A stretch of DNA of 64,000 nucleotides from an uncultured Clostridia bacterium (GCA_947588805.1 CANPYR010000001.1:62001-126000), one strand, 5' to 3'. Positions 1-8,389 are shown, counted from the stretch's first letter. Notes: generated by a model not told the origin, from the letters alone. A program made the numbers and translations.

Positions 1-135
1 TCTAAGGGCTGGACGTACTGCGAAGTCATGACCGACTCGGACAAGCTTATTTCATTTTCAAAGCACGCTTATGCGTACTGGACGACGGATCTCGGAGAAT
101 ATTACGTCACGGTGTACTGGATAGAGCAGGACTGA
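1..135 (+). CDS. C-terminal fragment of an unidentified protein
   Basis: An open frame enters from the left edge in frame 1 and ends at TGA 133-135, giving the last 44 residues of a protein that starts outside the window. The visible part is rich in Trp, Tyr and Thr (it ends YYVTVYWIEQD), which suggests a beta-strand-rich tail. A short hairpin terminator follows at 161-184. I do not recognise the family and assign no function. Codon use resembles the genes downstream. Confidence 0.55.
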   Translation, partial: SKGWTYCEVMTDSDKLISFSKHAYAYWTTDLGEYYVTVYWIEQD

Positions 136-160
136 TATATCAAGCTTAAAATTAAATTTC

Positions 161-184
161 GCCCGCCGACCAAAGCGGGCTTTT
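161..184 (+). terminator. Rho-independent terminator after the first partial gene
   Basis: GCCCGC and GCGGGC form a six-pair stem around an eight-base loop, followed by TTTT. The U-run is short and runs straight into the ribosome site of the next gene, so some read-through is possible. Confidence 0.55.
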
Positions 185-196
185 GAGGTGAAGGTT

Positions 197-922
197 TTGA
201 CAGCGATCGTTACAGGCTCCTCTCGCGGCATAGGCCGGGCGACGGCTATTTCTCTTTCTCGGCTCGGGTATTTTGTGATCGTAAACTACCGTTCTTCAAA
301 AGCCGAAGCGGAAAAAACCAAAGAAGAAATTATCCGCTTAGGAGGACGGGCGGTTACCTGCATGGCCGACGTTTCCTCGGAGGAGGACGTAAAAAAGCTT
401 TTTGAGACCGCAAGATCCTACGGCGGGGCAGACGTTCTTGTAAATAACGCCGGAGTGAGTTATATCGGGCTTTTGCAGGACATGAGCGCTGATGAAATTA
501 AAAGAGTTTTAGACATAAACCTCACCGGAGCGATACTTTGCTCCCGTGAAGCCGCAAAGCAAATGATCCCCAAAAAAAGCGGCTGCATTATTAACATAGC
601 TTCGATGTGGGGAGAGGTGGGCGCGTCGTGCGAAGCGGTATATTCTGCTTCCAAGGCGGGGCTTATAGGCTTTACAAAAGCACTCGCTAAGGAGCTCGGA
701 CCTTCGGGGATAAGGGTGAACTGCGTATCCCCCGGGGTAATAAAAACGGATATGAACAAAGAGCTTACCGAAGAAACGCTTGCGGAGCTTTCGGAGGATA
801 CTCCCCTTTTGCGGCTCGGAAGTCCAGAGGAGGTCGCAAAGGCCGCAGCGTTTTTAGCAAGCGAGGAATCGTCGTTTATCACAGGTCAGGTGCTTTCGGT
901 GAACGGCGGGATCACAGTCTGA
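197..922 (+). CDS. fabG: 3-oxoacyl-ACP reductase FabG-like short-chain dehydrogenase
   Basis: Classical SDR of about 241 residues. The N-terminus carries the nucleotide-binding motif TGSSRGIG, then NNAG, the catalytic Ser in NIASMWG and the YSASK catalytic Tyr/Lys pair, and it ends with the ITGQVLSVNGG segment typical of FabG. The family reduces 3-oxoacyl-ACP with NADPH in fatty-acid synthesis; many SDRs share these motifs, so the substrate is inferred, helped by acpS two genes downstream. I prefer TTG 197 because GAGGTG lies six bases upstream; GTG 188 is an alternative but overlaps that ribosome site. It leads a tight operon with the DUF6106-like gene, acpS and nnrD. Confidence 0.85.
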   Translation: MTAIVTGSSRGIGRATAISLSRLGYFVIVNYRSSKAEAEKTKEEIIRLGGRAVTCMADVSSEEDVKKLFETARSYGGADVLVNNAGVSYIGLLQDMSADEIKRVLDINLTGAILCSREAAKQMIPKKSGCIINIASMWGEVGASCEAVYSASKAGLIGFTKALAKELGPSGIRVNCVSPGVIKTDMNKELTEETLAELSEDTPLLRLGSPEEVAKAAAFLASEESSFITGQVLSVNGGITV

Positions 923-934
923 GAGGTGCAAAAA

Positions 935-1429
935 ATGGAAGGATTAAGGGAACAGTTAGTAAAAAGGCCGTCCTATCCCGAGGACATGATCAAAAAGATA
1001 ATAATAATTCTGAGCTCGGTGACTCTCGCGATTGTAATTATCGGAGCGCTGAGATTTATAAGCGGGATATGGCTTCTGACAGAGCTCGGGATTTTAATCG
1101 GAATCGGGATAGTCTGGGGCGGCATATGGCTCGCCGGGCGGCTCAACGTCGAGTATGAATACATAATCGCGGACGGAGAGATGCAGATAGATAAGATCTA
1201 TAACAAGCGCTCGCGTAAATCGCTTATCTCCTTCAAGCTTCGCTCCGCTGAAGCGTTTTCAAGAGGTCAGCGGGATGAAAGGGACGCTTCCGAGATAGAC
1301 GTAAGAGGAGAAGGAGAATGCTATTCGATAGTTTTCAGCGACGCCGAGCTCGGAAAAGCGGTTTTATGGTTCACGCCCGACGAGCGCACGCTTGAAGCTA
1401 TAACCCCCTACCTTCCTAAGCTGTCATGA
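935..1429 (+). CDS. Small membrane protein, DUF6106-like
   Basis: About 164 residues. Two hydrophobic segments (roughly residues 23-45 and 50-70) are followed by a soluble domain beginning EYEYIIADGEMQIDKIYNKR, a layout I associate with the DUF6106 family of Clostridia; that assignment is from memory. The function is unknown. ATG 935 is chosen because GAGAGGTG lies six bases upstream. Its end overlaps the start of acpS by 4 bp, so the two are translationally coupled. Confidence 0.65.
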   Translation: MEGLREQLVKRPSYPEDMIKKIIIILSSVTLAIVIIGALRFISGIWLLTELGILIGIGIVWGGIWLAGRLNVEYEYIIADGEMQIDKIYNKRSRKSLISFKLRSAEAFSRGQRDERDASEIDVRGEGECYSIVFSDAELGKAVLWFTPDERTLEAITPYLPKLS

Positions 1430-1770
1430 GAGTCGGGATAGATTCGGTCGAGATAAAAAGAGTCGCTAAGGCTATTGAAAAACCCGCGTTTGTTAAAAGA
1501 GTCTATTCGGATGAGGAAATAGAGCTTTTAAACGGCAGGCGCGCGGAATCGTACGCCGGGAATTTTGCGGCGAAGGAAGCGTTTTCAAAGGCTTTGGGGA
1601 CGGGTATGGCGGGACTTAAGTGGAACGATATCTCGGTTTTAAGGGATGAAAAGGGCGCGCCTTATCTTAAGCTTAAAGATACCGCCGAAAAGGCTGCAAA
1701 GGGATTAAACTTTACAGTCAGCATCACTCACACGGAATTTACTGCCACTGCGATCGTAATCGCATATTGA
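1426..1770 (+). CDS. acpS: Holo-ACP synthase
   Basis: 114 residues, the usual AcpS size. The protein starts MRVGIDSVEI, with the Mg-binding Asp in GIDSVEI, and carries the second signature FAAKEAFSKALGTG. It moves 4'-phosphopantetheine from CoA to the serine of acyl-carrier protein in the cytosol, which links it to the fabG-like gene upstream. The acpS-nnrD gene order is common in Firmicutes. Four-base overlap with the preceding gene and a four-base gap to nnrD. Confidence 0.93.
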   Translation: MRVGIDSVEIKRVAKAIEKPAFVKRVYSDEEIELLNGRRAESYAGNFAAKEAFSKALGTGMAGLKWNDISVLRDEKGAPYLKLKDTAEKAAKGLNFTVSITHTEFTATAIVIAY

Positions 1771-1774
1771 GAAA

Positions 1775-2758
1775 ATGAAAAGATTTATCACCGAAGAAAG
1801 CTTTAAAAAGGCTGAAAAAACAGCATTTGATAAAAATATCCCGATCAGGCGCGAAGTAATTAAGCGAAGCTCGCCGAACGGGGATATGGAGATAATCGAT
1901 CCGTGTAAAGTAATTAAGCTTGTCAGGCCCAGGGCTTATAACAGCCACAAGGGCGATTTCGGCAAGCTTATAATTATAGGCGGCTCGGACAGATATCCGG
2001 GAGCGTTGCAGCTTTCCGCGCTTTCCGCGCTTCGATGCGGAGCGGGAATCGTTACCGCTGTAACCACCAACGCGGCGGCTTTGGCGCTTTCTTCCTCAGT
2101 TCGAGAAGCGACGTTATATCCCCTGCCCTCCGACGGCTCGGGATTTATTTCCCCGGACGAACACACCGGCGAGATTGTAAGCATGATAAAATCGGCTTCT
2201 GCGGTTCTTATAGGAAGCGGTCTCGGACAGGGCGAGGGATGTAAAAGGCTCCTTGAATTAGTTCTGGAAAATTCGGAATGTCCTATAATTTTGGACGCGG
2301 ACGGAATAAATATTGCAAGCTCCCGCATAGAATGTCTCAGAAAAAGAAAAGCCAAGGCGCTTATCTTAACTCCCCACGTCGGAGAACTTGCAAGGCTTTC
2401 CGGAGCTTCCGTAAGCGACGTAAAGTATGAACGCTTTACATATGCTAAAAAGATTCATCGGGAAACAGGGGCTGTAGTCGTTGCTAAATCTTCCTCCACC
2501 GTCGTCGCTTCCGACAGATTTTATCTTTCAGTGAGCGGAAACTGCGGGCTCGCGAGGGGCGGCAGCGGAGATATGCTTGCGGGAATAATTTCCTCCTTCG
2601 CGGCGCAGGGGTATTCGGCTGAAACAGCTTCGATCATAGGCGTGAGCGTTTCCGGGCTCGCCTGCGAAAGGGCGGTCAGAAAATTCGGTACGAGAGGAGT
2701 TTTGCCGAGCGATATCATCGCGGAGCTGCCGGGGCTTTTCAAGAAATATGGAGTGTGA
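1775..2758 (+). CDS. nnrD: NAD(P)HX dehydratase NnrD
   Basis: 327 residues. The carbohydrate-kinase-like NnrD domain starts near residue 52 (NSHKGDFGKLIIIGGS) and shows GSGLGQ, ILDADG, LTPHVGELARL and the catalytic NCGLARGGSGDMLAG segment. It repairs hydrated NAD(P)H with ADP or ATP. The NnrE epimerase domain fused ahead of NnrD in many bacteria is absent, yet the first 33 residues (FITEESFKKAEKTAF, then IP) resemble the first helix of NnrE. It follows acpS closely and overlaps the lipoprotein gene by 4 bp. Confidence 0.9.
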   Translation: MKRFITEESFKKAEKTAFDKNIPIRREVIKRSSPNGDMEIIDPCKVIKLVRPRAYNSHKGDFGKLIIIGGSDRYPGALQLSALSALRCGAGIVTAVTTNAAALALSSSVREATLYPLPSDGSGFISPDEHTGEIVSMIKSASAVLIGSGLGQGEGCKRLLELVLENSECPIILDADGINIASSRIECLRKRKAKALILTPHVGELARLSGASVSDVKYERFTYAKKIHRETGAVVVAKSSSTVVASDRFYLSVSGNCGLARGGSGDMLAGIISSFAAQGYSAETASIIGVSVSGLACERAVRKFGTRGVLPSDIIAELPGLFKKYGV

Positions 2759-3270
2759 TATTCTTGAAAAAAATTTTAGCGTTTTTAATTGTCGCCCTGC
2801 TTCTTGTATCCTGCGCAAAATCTCCGTCCGGCGAGATAACTCTTCCGGGCTGTTTCAGCGCCGACGCGGATATTACCGTCGGTGAAACCGTTTACACAGT
2901 ATGTCTCAACCGATTCTCAGAGGGCCGCTGGCAGGCCGAGGTCATGTCTCCCGCTGCTGTAAAGGGACTTACATTTACAATCGAAGGTGATACTGTCACT
3001 CCGGGATTTAAGGGGCTGAGCTTCTCTTTCGACCGGGACAAATTCCCTGCGGGATCGGTTATCAACATCGCTATCCGAGCTTTTGACAGGCTTGCCGCCG
3101 CGCCTTTAGGGGTGATAGTCGGGGATGAAAATCTTCTTGCTTCCGGGGATATCGACGGCGAAGCTTATGCTTTGACCGTATCTAAGTCCGGGATCCCGGA
3201 GCACCTTGAATACGGCGCTATGTCGGTATCATTCACAAGATTCGACGTTGCCGAAGAGGTTGAGGAATAA
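2755..3270 (+). CDS. Putative lipoprotein of unknown function
   Basis: About 171 residues with a lipoprotein signal peptide: a hydrophobic stretch then the lipobox LLVSC at about residues 16-20, followed by a beta-rich extracellular domain without a motif I recognise. The start is ambiguous: GTG 2755 overlaps the nnrD stop, and TTG 2764 fits the upstream GGAG slightly better. It is the last gene of the fabG-nnrD unit, before the bidirectional terminator at 3286. Confidence 0.65.
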   Translation: MIFLKKILAFLIVALLLVSCAKSPSGEITLPGCFSADADITVGETVYTVCLNRFSEGRWQAEVMSPAAVKGLTFTIEGDTVTPGFKGLSFSFDRDKFPAGSVINIAIRAFDRLAAAPLGVIVGDENLLASGDIDGEAYALTVSKSGIPEHLEYGAMSVSFTRFDVAEEVEE

Positions 3271-3285
3271 TTTTTGGCATAAAAA

Positions 3286-3318
3286 TCCGGAGCCAATTAC
3301 GACTCCGGAAATTTTTGT
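3286..3318. terminator. Bidirectional terminator between the nnrD operon and pnp
   Basis: TCCGGAG and CTCCGGA pair around a ten-base loop. On the plus strand the stem is followed by AAATTTTT; on the minus strand by a run of T (complement of AAAAAT at 3281-3286). It lies between the convergent lipoprotein gene and pnp. Confidence 0.8.
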
Positions 3319-3327
3319 CTTTAGATT

Positions 3328-5463
3328 TTATCTGTTCTTCTTTTTCGCTTCAAGCTCGGCAAGAGCGTCTTTTCTTGAAAGATTGATCCTGCCCTGATCG
3401 TCGATCTCAGTCACCTTGACTATGATCTCGTCGCCTATCGAGACTACGTCCTCTACCCTCTCGACGCGGTGGCTTTCAAGCTTGGAGATATGAACCATTC
3501 CGTCAACTCCGGGGACGATCTCTACGAACGCGCCGAAGCTCATGATCTTTACTACCTTTCCGCGATAAATGGCTCCGATCTCAGGCCCGTTCGCGATGGT
3601 ATTCACGATATCGATAACAGCCTTGGCCTTTTCAGCGTTGAGACCGCTTACGAATACCGAGCCGTCCTCTTCTACGTCGATCTGGACCTCAAAGTCAGCC
3701 TGAAGCTTCTGGATAACCTTACCGGACTTTCCGATAACGTCTCCGATCTTATCCGTAGGAACCTTGGTGTTGAACATCTTCGGCGCCCACTTAGAAACCT
3801 CCGGTCTCGGCTCTGCGATCGCCTTCGCCATTATCTCGTCAAGGATGTAGTCGCGAGCCTTATGAGTCTTAGCGAACGCTTCCGCAATTATATCGTAAGT
3901 CAGACCGTCTACCTTTATATCTACCTGGATGGCGGTAATACCCTTGTGAGTGCCGCCCACCTTGAAGTCCATATCCCCGAAGAAGTCCTCAAGACCCTGG
4001 ATATCTACCATCGTCTGGAAGGAACCGTCGTCGCGGGTTATAAGTCCGCAGGAGATTCCTGCTACGGGAGCCTTGATCGGAACGCCGGCATCCATAAGAG
4101 CAAGAGTCGAGCCGCAGATAGAGCCCTGAGACGTGGAACCGTTGGAGGAAAGAACCTCGGATACGACTCTTATCGCGTAGGGGAATTCCTCAACAGACGG
4201 AAGAACCGGAACGAGGGCCTTTTCCGCAAGAGCGCCGTGGCCTATTTCACGTCTTCCTGGGCCGCGTGAGGGCTTTGTCTCGCCGACGGAATAGCTCGGG
4301 AAGTTGTAGTGATGCATATAGCGCTTCTCTTCCTCGTCGTCGATGCCGTCAAGCTTCTGAGCTTCGCTCACGGAGGCGAGAGTCGCTATCGAAAGTACCT
4401 GAGTCTGTCCTCTTGTGAAGAGTCCGGAACCGTGTACGCGCGGCACTACTCCTACCTCGGCGGTGAGAGGTCTTATCTGATCGAGTCCTCTTCCGTCAAC
4501 GCGCTTACCCTCATAGAGCCAGTTTCTTACTATCTTCTTCTGGAGCTTATAGATGCACTCGTCTATCATCGCGAGCTGCTCGGGATACTGCTCGTCGTAC
4601 TTTTCATGAATAGCGTCCTTGATGGGCTGGAGTCTTGCTTCTCTTACGTTCTTATCATCCGTATCGAGAGCGGCCTTTACGTCCTCGGCGGCCATTTCTT
4701 CAATAGCGTCGAAGAGATCGTGATCCACGTCCATCGACTCAAATTCAAACTTAGGCTTTCCGACCTCGGACCTGATCTGATTGATGAATTCAACCATCTT
4801 TCTGATCTCCTGATGTCCGGTCTTGATAGCGTCGAGCATCTGATCGTCGGGAACCTCGTCGGCTCCGGCTTCTATCATTACTATCTTCTCCATGGTCCCG
4901 GCTACGGTAAGGTTAAGACGGCTTACCGCCTTCTGGGACTGGGAGGGATTGAGAACAAATTCTCCGTCAATAAGTCCTACGTTCACTCCGGCGATAGGAC
5001 CCGCCCACGGGATATCCGAAATGGAAATCGCGATAGAGGTTCCGAGCATGCCCGCGATCTCGGGGCTGCATTCGGGATCTACCGACAAAACGGTCATGAC
5101 AACCGATACGTCGTTACGCATGTCCTTCGGGAAGAGGGGTCTTATCGGACGGTCTACCATTCTTGAAGTGAGAATAGCCTTATCGGTAGGCTTGCCCTCG
5201 CGCTTGGTGAAGCTTCCCGGGATCTTTCCGACGGAATAAAGTCTTTCCTCAAAATCGACCGAAAGCGGGAAGAAATCAACTCCCTCTCTCGGCTTTACCG
5301 ACGCCGTGACGTTGCACATCACTGTGGTCTCGCCGTAGCGTACCCAGCAGGAACCGTTTGAAAGCTCGCAGGTCTTTCCCGTCTCGACGACGAGCGGACG
5401 GCCCGCAAACACGGTTTCAAACTTTCTGTATCTGTCAAACTGCTTGATCTCTGACATTGCCAT
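3328..5463 (-). CDS. pnp: Polyribonucleotide nucleotidyltransferase (PNPase)
   Basis: 711 residues, normal PNPase length. Two RNase PH-like domains flank a helical linker; the second carries the GRGPGRREIGHGALAEKAL stretch and the ending DFKVGGTHKGITAIQVDIK. A KH domain follows (KIGDVIGKSGKVI), then a C-terminal S1 domain (GVDGMVHIS). It degrades RNA 3' to 5' with phosphate. ATG 5463 has AGGAGGAC eight bases upstream. It lies downstream of rpsO, as in many bacteria, with an 80-nt hairpin in the interval. Confidence 0.97.
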   Translation of the reverse strand: MAMSEIKQFDRYRKFETVFAGRPLVVETGKTCELSNGSCWVRYGETTVMCNVTASVKPREGVDFFPLSVDFEERLYSVGKIPGSFTKREGKPTDKAILTSRMVDRPIRPLFPKDMRNDVSVVMTVLSVDPECSPEIAGMLGTSIAISISDIPWAGPIAGVNVGLIDGEFVLNPSQSQKAVSRLNLTVAGTMEKIVMIEAGADEVPDDQMLDAIKTGHQEIRKMVEFINQIRSEVGKPKFEFESMDVDHDLFDAIEEMAAEDVKAALDTDDKNVREARLQPIKDAIHEKYDEQYPEQLAMIDECIYKLQKKIVRNWLYEGKRVDGRGLDQIRPLTAEVGVVPRVHGSGLFTRGQTQVLSIATLASVSEAQKLDGIDDEEEKRYMHHYNFPSYSVGETKPSRGPGRREIGHGALAEKALVPVLPSVEEFPYAIRVVSEVLSSNGSTSQGSICGSTLALMDAGVPIKAPVAGISCGLITRDDGSFQTMVDIQGLEDFFGDMDFKVGGTHKGITAIQVDIKVDGLTYDIIAEAFAKTHKARDYILDEIMAKAIAEPRPEVSKWAPKMFNTKVPTDKIGDVIGKSGKVIQKLQADFEVQIDVEEDGSVFVSGLNAEKAKAVIDIVNTIANGPEIGAIYRGKVVKIMSFGAFVEIVPGVDGMVHISKLESHRVERVEDVVSIGDEIIVKVTEIDDQGRINLSRKDALAELEAKKKNR

Positions 5464-5497
5464 AAATTTACGTCCTCCTAAAAAATAAATTTTTAGG

Positions 5498-5585
5498 TAT
5501 CTTCAAGCGCGTTTTAGCAATAAGTTCAGAAGCCGTATCCTGTACGGTTTTTCAGCTTATTACTAAAAAACGCCGCTTGAAAATA
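5498..5585 (-). ncRNA. Long hairpin in the rpsO-pnp intergenic region
   Basis: The arms TTCAAGCG and CGCTTGAA (5502-5509 and 5574-5581) close a nested structure in which CGTTTTAG pairs with CTAAAAAACG, AATAAG with CTTATT, and CCGTA with TACGG at the tip. The hairpin ends about 35 nt before the pnp start codon. It has no U-run, so it is not a standard terminator. In E. coli the pnp leader forms an RNase III substrate used for autoregulation; a similar role here is inference. Confidence 0.5.
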
Positions 5586-5624
5586 CTTTAATACATTTTT
5601 GATACAGTTTTAATTTCGCCTAAA

Positions 5625-5672
5625 GCATCCGTCCGGCGATCGGCTGACGAAACCTCGCCGCCGATCACCGTA
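5625..5672 (-). other. Stable hairpin just after rpsO
   Basis: On the minus strand GGTGATCGGC pairs with GCCGATCGCC (nine of ten positions) around a loop of about 16 nt, some 25 nt after the rpsO stop. No U-run follows, so it may be a 3'-end stabiliser or processing site, not a terminator. Confidence 0.4.
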
Positions 5673-5694
5673 AAAACGTTTTGCCTTTGCTTTC

Positions 5695-5961
5695 TTACTT
5701 TCTTAAGCCGAGCTTTTCTACGATAGCTCTGTAGCGCTCGATATCGGTGCGCTGGAGGTAGTTAAGAAGGTTACGGCGGCGGCCTACCATCTTGAGAAGC
5801 CCGCGGCGGGAGTGATGGTCGTTCTTATGGAGCTTAAGATGCTCGGTAAGATCCGCGATCCTCTTGGAAAGAATCGCGATCTGGACCTCAGGAGAGCCGG
5901 TATCGTTCTCGCTCAGTCTGTTGGCTTCGATGATAGCTGTCTTTTCTTCCTTCAAAAGCAT
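5695..5961 (-). CDS. rpsO: 30S ribosomal protein S15
   Basis: 88 residues, the standard S15 length. It contains [37 protein letters not shown] and RRNLLNYLQ, all strongly conserved. It binds 16S rRNA at the h20-h22 junction early in 30S assembly. The gene has its own promoter at 6093-6121 and a leader of about 125 nt, and it precedes pnp. Confidence 0.98.
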   Translation of the reverse strand: MLLKEEKTAIIEANRLSENDTGSPEVQIAILSKRIADLTEHLKLHKNDHHSRRGLLKMVGRRRNLLNYLQRTDIERYRAIVEKLGLRK

Positions 5962-6086
5962 TACTCTGATCCCCTTTCGTTAAAATTATTCCTGCGATCA
6001 TAGGCCGCGGCAGGATCTTTCCGGATGGCTTTACCCGCGGTCTGCGAGGGAGGTTTATATGAGACGGACTTCGCCGTGGCTCAACA
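5962..6086 (-). promoter_or_regulatory. Structured rpsO leader, possible S15 autoregulatory site
   Basis: The leader between the predicted start site (about 6086) and the rpsO ATG holds two competing pairings: CCGCGG twice, and CCTGC with GCAGG. S15 is known to repress its own mRNA in several phyla through lineage-specific leaders with alternative helices. Here the structure is seen in the sequence; the regulatory role is inference. Confidence 0.4.
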
Positions 6087-6092
6087 TTTTGT

Positions 6093-6121
6093 ATTCTACC
6101 ACAAATTTCGGTATTTGTAAA
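6093..6121 (-). promoter_or_regulatory. Sigma-A promoter of rpsO
   Basis: On the minus strand TTTACA is followed by a 17-nt spacer and TAGAAT. Confidence 0.75.
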
Positions 6122-6176
6122 GTAGTTTTTTAAAATTTTTTATCCGTTTATTTAAATTTTCACAGCGGCCGCCGTC

Positions 6177-7031
6177 TTACTCTAATCCCATCGCAAGCTT
6201 ATATGCGGTAAGGGTGTTCTGCATGAGCGTCGCTCGCGTCATAGGCCCTACTCCTCCGGGGACCGGGGTGATATACGAAGCCTTTTCCTTGACTTCCTCA
6301 AAATCAACGTCGCCGCAGAGCTTTCCGTTTTCGTCCCTGTTCATACCTACGTCTATTACCACCGCGCCTTCCTTTACCATATCCGCTTTTATCATCTTCG
6401 CTTTTCCTACCGCCGCTACCAAAATATCAGCCTGAAGCGTTTCGGCTTTAAGATCTACCGTTTTTGAATGGCAAACAGTGACCGTCCCGTTTTCATGCAA
6501 AAGAAGCATCGCCATAGGCTTTCCGACTATATTCGATCTGCCTATAACCACGCACTTTTTACCGCTTACGCTTACGCCCGAGGAGTGGATAAGCTCCATC
6601 ACTCCGGCTGGGGTGCAGGGAAGAAAATCGTAGTTTCCTATCATTATCTTTCCTACGTTTGAGGGGTGGAACGCGTCCACGTCCTTTTTCGGCTCTATCG
6701 CGTTAATGATCTCACGCTCGTTAAGGCCCTTAGGAAGCGGAAGCTGGCATAAAATACCGTGTACCGCTGTGTCTTTATTAAGCTCTCCGACAAGAGACAT
6801 AAGCTCTTCTTGGGTGGCAGAAGCCGGAAGAATATGCTCAAAAGAGCGGAAACCTACCTCCGCGCAGTCCTTGGTCTTGTTTTTTACATATACTGCGGAC
6901 GCGGGATCGTCCCCTACGAGTATCACCGCAAGCCCGGGAGTTACTCCCGTCTTTTTTACAAGCTCCTCGGTCTCCGCTTTTATTCTTTCCCTCGTCTGCG
7001 CGGCTATTTTTTTACCGTCTATAAGATTCAT
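6177..7031 (-). CDS. folD: Bifunctional methylenetetrahydrofolate dehydrogenase / cyclohydrolase
   Basis: 284 residues. Family signatures visible: YVKNKTKDCAEVG with the catalytic Lys, GILCQLPLPKGLNE, KKDVDAFHPSNVGKI, CVVIGRSNIVGKPMAMLL and ITPVPGGVGPMTRATL. It interconverts 5,10-methylene-, methenyl- and 10-formyl-tetrahydrofolate in the cytosol. It follows lgt directly (1 bp gap), so the two share the promoter at 8280-8308. FolT, a folate-uptake component, is encoded about 10 kb away. Confidence 0.97.
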   Translation of the reverse strand: MNLIDGKKIAAQTRERIKAETEELVKKTGVTPGLAVILVGDDPASAVYVKNKTKDCAEVGFRSFEHILPASATQEELMSLVGELNKDTAVHGILCQLPLPKGLNEREIINAIEPKKDVDAFHPSNVGKIMIGNYDFLPCTPAGVMELIHSSGVSVSGKKCVVIGRSNIVGKPMAMLLLHENGTVTVCHSKTVDLKAETLQADILVAAVGKAKMIKADMVKEGAVVIDVGMNRDENGKLCGDVDFEEVKEKASYITPVPGGVGPMTRATLMQNTLTAYKLAMGLE

Positions 7032-7032
7032 G

Positions 7033-8247
7033 TTATTCCTCCCCCGAATTTTCGCCGGCTATATCCGTTATATCCGTTATATCTTTCTCTTCAGTCTCGG
7101 TATTTTCATCCGGCTCCGCAGGCTCGCCCTCTGATTCGGCTGCGGCTTCTTCGGATTCTTCCGGCTCTTCGGGATTCTCCGAAGCTTCGCTTTCCTCTGT
7201 CTCTTCCGAAAGGATATGCTCGCTCAGCTCGGCGTTTTTATCTACTTTCTTTTTCTTATCGTCCGCAGCCTTCAAAATCGCTATTGACTCCTCGGAATCA
7301 CGGTACAGGCGTATACCGTTCTTTTTTATCTGGAGATAGTTTATTATCAAAAGCACTACCGCGAACAGCACGCAGGTCCCGGCGACAAGCTGAGAGACCT
7401 TGAACGGGGTGTTCGGGATATAGAGACTGTCGGTTCTTAAGTGTTCTATCCAGAATCTTCCCGCGCCGTACCAGCCGATATATAACAAAAAGATTTCGCC
7501 GTCAAATTTGCGGAATTTCTTGGAATAGAAGTGCAGGAAGATGAAGCCCGCAAGGCACCAGAGCGATTCGTATAAGAAGCAGGGGTGCGCTACCATCTCC
7601 GTCGCGCGGTTTGTGATTATGCTCGTGTTTTCGGGGTAGTAGAAGAAGTAGAGATCGTTAAGTATCGAGTTTGAAGTCATTCCCCAAGGAAGAGTAGTTT
7701 TTGAGCCGAAGGCTTCCTGGTTGAAGAAGTTCCCCCAGCGCCCAAGGCACTGCCCGATCAGAAGCCCGAGACCCGCTAAGTCAAGCATCGGCAAAAGCCG
7801 CACTTTTCTTATCTTCGCTACTATTGCTCCGAATATCAGCGCGCCTATAACGCCGCCGTAGATGGCGAGCCCTCCGTCGCGTATCCTCAGCACCGCCGCG
7901 ATATCAAGCCCTCCCTCGTCGGTCATGTAGTGCGGAAGGCTGAATATTACATAATACGCCCTCGCGCCTAAGATGCCGCCGACAAGCCCCGAAAGAACAA
8001 CGTCCAAAACGCTGTCGCCGTCAAGACCGAAGGATCGAGTCCTTCGTGAAGCGTATATTACAGCCAAAAGCATACCGAAAGCTATCAGAAAACCGTACCA
8101 GTATACGTCGATAGCTGTGCCGTTGAACCATGGGACGCTGAAAATTACGTTATTTATCTTTAGTCCGTTCGGAAACAACCAATCGCAGAACGGAAAATAT
8201 ATCACGTCCTGCGTATCGAGAATTTCTCTTACAAATTCCTGCGTCAT
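7033..8247 (-). CDS. lgt: Phosphatidylglycerol-prolipoprotein diacylglyceryl transferase
   Basis: 404 residues. Membrane core of about seven helices with YWYGFLIAFGM, the signature GRWGNFFNQEAFG and a late FWIEHLRTDS stretch. It attaches diacylglycerol to the lipobox cysteine of prelipoproteins; several such lipoproteins are encoded in this window. After the last helix (about residue 310) comes an unusual tail of about 90 residues that is charged, then almost purely acidic (many Glu, with Pro and Ser). Most Lgt proteins end at 260-300 residues. Confidence 0.95.
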   Translation of the reverse strand: MTQEFVREILDTQDVIYFPFCDWLFPNGLKINNVIFSVPWFNGTAIDVYWYGFLIAFGMLLAVIYASRRTRSFGLDGDSVLDVVLSGLVGGILGARAYYVIFSLPHYMTDEGGLDIAAVLRIRDGGLAIYGGVIGALIFGAIVAKIRKVRLLPMLDLAGLGLLIGQCLGRWGNFFNQEAFGSKTTLPWGMTSNSILNDLYFFYYPENTSIITNRATEMVAHPCFLYESLWCLAGFIFLHFYSKKFRKFDGEIFLLYIGWYGAGRFWIEHLRTDSLYIPNTPFKVSQLVAGTCVLFAVVLLIINYLQIKKNGIRLYRDSEESIAILKAADDKKKKVDKNAELSEHILSEETEESEASENPEEPEESEEAAAESEGEPAEPDENTETEEKDITDITDIAGENSGEE

Positions 8248-8279
8248 AAAAATTCCTCCGAATATAAATTCTGAATTTT

Positions 8280-8308
8280 ATTTTACCACATATCCTCAAA
8301 ATATGCAA
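8280..8308 (-). promoter_or_regulatory. Sigma-A promoter of lgt-folD
   Basis: On the minus strand TTGCAT, a 17-nt spacer and TAAAAT lie about 30 bp upstream of the lgt start. Confidence 0.7.
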
Positions 8309-8389
8309 GAGAAAATTTTAAAGTGGAAGCCTTGATCTGATAATTTTATCCGTCTTAGAGAGCAGTATGAAAAATTTCTCTTCATTCCG

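Noticed and set aside
188-196. GTG 188 as the start of the FabG-like gene
   Set aside because: It overlaps the only good ribosome site (GAGGTG); TTG 197 has correct spacing, although GTG cannot be excluded.
3469-5239. Long plus-strand open frames opposite pnp
   Set aside because: They are antisense to a clear PNPase, lack ribosome sites and have low-complexity translations; they arise from codon bias.
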